From NCBI GenBank assembly GCA_017500845.1, contig JAFVXY010000021.1:58108-122107 (forward strand): a DNA stretch of 64,000 bases. The letters run 5' to 3'. A model generated the notes under the pieces. It did not search any database, was not told where the DNA came from, and saw only the letters and a program-made list of their open reading frames with translations. This DNA comes from Clostridia bacterium (GTDB taxonomy: Bacteria > Bacillota > Clostridia > Christensenellales > Pumilibacteraceae). Of this stretch, positions 63,276-64,000 are shown in pieces; the first letter of the stretch is position 1, and each line of letters opens with the position of its first letter. The position numbers and the translations under genes were made by a program.

Positions 63276-63725
63276 TTATCCAAGACGAACCAAAACTGCA
63301 TCGCCCTTAGGCAGCATTGTTCCCGCAGTAGGTACGGTGCTTACCACCTTGTCGCCCTCACCGACAAGCTCGTAATATAATTCGCTTTGTCCCAGAATGT
63401 TGATTGCGTCATGTAATGAAACGTCCGTAAGCTCGGGCATTTGTACGGTAAGCTCGCTTTCGCCTACCTTTATACCCAAATAATCGGCTATTTTTTTAAA
63501 CACACTGCCTGCATAAGGAGCCGCCGTCATACTGCCGTAATAAACATAGCCGCCCGGCTCGTCAACAATCATAAGCGCAACGAATTTAGGGTCGTTTAGT
63601 GGCGCAAATCCGATAAAGGACGAAATATATTTACCCTGCGCAACGCCTGTATCGTTATATTTTTGCGCCGTTCCTGTATTTCCTTTTACTTGTGTAAACT
63701 TGGCAATAAAAACATTAAAAATCCC
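63276..63725 (-). pseudogene. 3' fragment of a PBP2/SpoVD-type penicillin-binding protein, frame broken at the KTG motif
   Basis: The last about 135 codons read as the C-terminal end of a class B penicillin-binding protein: TGTAQKYNDTGVAQGKYI, then FIGFAPLNDPKFVALMIVDEP, then a PASTA-like domain (ELTVQMPELTDVSLHDAINIL ... VVSTVPTAGTMLPKGDAVLV). This is the expected gene before murE (SpoVD in Bacillus). Upstream of TGTAQ the frame no longer resembles a transpeptidase: the KTG lysine is replaced by Asn (GNTG), the preceding residues are unrelated, and a stop lies at 63726-63728. The missing about 450 N-terminal codons are not in the window. See the mobile-element feature. Confidence 0.85.
63686..63699. 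repeat. Direct repeat copy 1, at the PBP junction
   Basis: TTACTTGTGTAAAC (itself partly palindromic: TTAC/GTAA). It recurs at 63789-63802; with the preceding bases 16 of 18 positions match. It lies a few bases from the point where PBP homology ends. Confidence 0.7.
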
Positions 63726-63788
63726 TTATAAATAAAGGAGTTTAGCCTGTTTCCATATGCTCAAATTTTTAGTAAGATGTTTTTCCCC

Positions 63789-63802
63789 TTACTTGTGTAA
63801 AC
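63789..63802. repeat. Direct repeat copy 2
   Basis: Second TTACTTGTGTAAAC, 103 bases from copy 1. Spaced repeats of this kind are common recombinase-binding sites at element ends. Confidence 0.65.
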
Positions 63803-63812
63803 ATTTTATAAT

Positions 63813-63866
63813 CGTAAAAAATAAACCTATAAACATTATATATAATATATAATAGCAAATAGGTTT
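63813..63866 (-). terminator. Terminator of the edge ORF
   Basis: On the minus strand AAACCTAT / ATAGGTTT outer arms enclose an ATTATATA / TATATAAT inner stem, followed by ATTTTTTAC; 45 bases after the stop at 63911. Confidence 0.65.
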
Positions 63867-63910
63867 ACGTATAAAATATTCAGTTGTGTCATCTTCTGTC
63901 AAATCTTGTA

Positions 63911-64000
63911 TTATCCAAGCGCCAGACAAACGTTTTTAGGAATCGCATCAAAACGAACTATTGGTTTCGGCGCATTCCTTTTCAACTCGTCGATATATAA
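63911..64000 (-). CDS. 3' end of an unknown gene (partial)
   Basis: 29 codons open from the window edge to a TAA at 63911-63913. They read like a real protein end (YIDELKRNAP, then KPIVRFDAIPKNVCLALG), with balanced composition in an otherwise AT-rich area and a terminator just after. No family can be named from this short piece. If the mobile-element view is right, it may belong to the element. Confidence 0.4.
   Translation of the reverse strand, partial: LYIDELKRNAPKPIVRFDAIPKNVCLALG

Larger units (their letters stand above)
63690..64000. mobile_element. Candidate end of an integrated element interrupting the PBP gene
   Basis: Beyond the KTG codon of the penicillin-binding protein the sequence turns AT-rich and unrelated, holding a repeated 14-base motif, a terminator and the 3' end of a gene of unknown origin. 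This pattern suits the edge of an integrase-borne (skin-like) element or prophage. No recombinase is visible because the window ends. A contig mis-join is the main alternative. Confidence 0.5.

Noticed and set aside
63690-63910. Group II intron as the cause of the PBP break
   Set aside because: No domain V-like hairpin or intron boundary bases are seen next to the junction; the repeats and terminator suit a recombinase element better, although the full element is not visible.
63690-63910. Simple insertion sequence with target duplication
   Set aside because: No terminal inverted repeat or transposase end could be recognised at the junction; the other end lies outside the window, so target duplication cannot be tested.

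Overview
The window looks like part of a spore-forming Clostridia (low-to-moderate GC Bacillota) chromosome, probably one of the less-studied gut or anaerobic lineages. This rests on gene content: a SCIFF ranthipeptide precursor with its radical SAM maturase, many sporulation genes (spoVM, spoIIGA, sigE, sigG, gerW, a YtxC-like gene, a YmxH-like gene, a dacF-type carboxypeptidase), an IspH-ribosomal protein S1 fusion, a Na+-pumping decarboxylase operon, and classical Bacillota gene order. Almost every gene is on the minus strand. Plus-strand units are the tRNA cluster, rpmB, sigG, a two-gene TPR/PP2C cassette and serC-serA.

Layout. 1-2.1 kb: SCIFF maturase (cut by the window edge), SCIFF precursor, a TIGR04086-type membrane protein and yajC. 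2.2-3.0 kb: YtxC-like protein. 3.1-3.7 kb: tRNA-Val, tRNA-Cys and tRNA-Leu, followed by a damaged second copy of the tRNA-Leu 3' half and its terminator. 3.8-8.2 kb: M19 dipeptidase, purB, tag and two membrane proteins, with one promoter and one terminator. 8.2-18.0 kb: one long apparent operon from a strong promoter at about 18.0 kb. It carries five genes of a biotin-dependent decarboxylase/transcarboxylase, then a BaiN-type flavoprotein, aroH, cmk, plsC and ispH-rpsA. 18.1-24.6 kb: recG, comEC, a DUF2953 gene, gerW, dacF and rluB. 24.7-26.8 kb: asp23-fakA, divergent from rpmB. 27.3-37.5 kb: yicC-gmk-rpoZ-coaBC-priA-def-fmt-rsmB-rlmN-rpe-thiN-spoVM. This is the conserved Bacillota block, but without prpC-prkC-rsgA and without a remA-like gene at their usual places. 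37.5-41.7 kb: pcrA-ligA. 41.7-45.6 kb: hypothetical and membrane proteins, a cyclophilin-like protein, an RluA-family enzyme and nrdR. 45.7-51.9 kb: ymxH-like gene, sigG, sigE, spoIIGA, ftsZ, ftsA and ftsQ. 52.0-54.1 kb: a self-contained plus-strand TPR-membrane protein/PP2C phosphatase unit. 54.1-58.4 kb: murA, a small coiled-coil gene and serC-serA. 58.4-63.7 kb: ftsW, murD, mraY, murE and the 3' end of a SpoVD/PBP2-type penicillin-binding protein.

Functional themes are cell-wall synthesis and division (dcw cluster), the mother-cell/forespore sigma cascade (SpoIIGA processes pro-SigE; SigG acts in the forespore; SpoVM marks the forespore surface), translation and nucleotide housekeeping, and Na+-coupled energy metabolism.

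The most interesting signals are these. (i) The penicillin-binding protein frame breaks exactly at its KTG motif near 63.69 kb, and the sequence beyond looks like the end of a mobile element, so this may be a skin-like interruption of a sporulation or wall gene. (ii) The promoter-TPR/membrane-PP2C-terminator cassette sits inside the dcw cluster in a genome section that lacks the usual prpC-prkC pair. (iii) A decarboxylase operon encodes both a 5S-type and a 12S-type carboxyltransferase with a Na+ pump. (iv) A 23-codon spoVM gene is tucked behind thiN. (v) A tRNA-Leu 3' duplication looks like an integration scar. No CRISPR array, rRNA gene, complete transposase or convincing riboswitch was seen.
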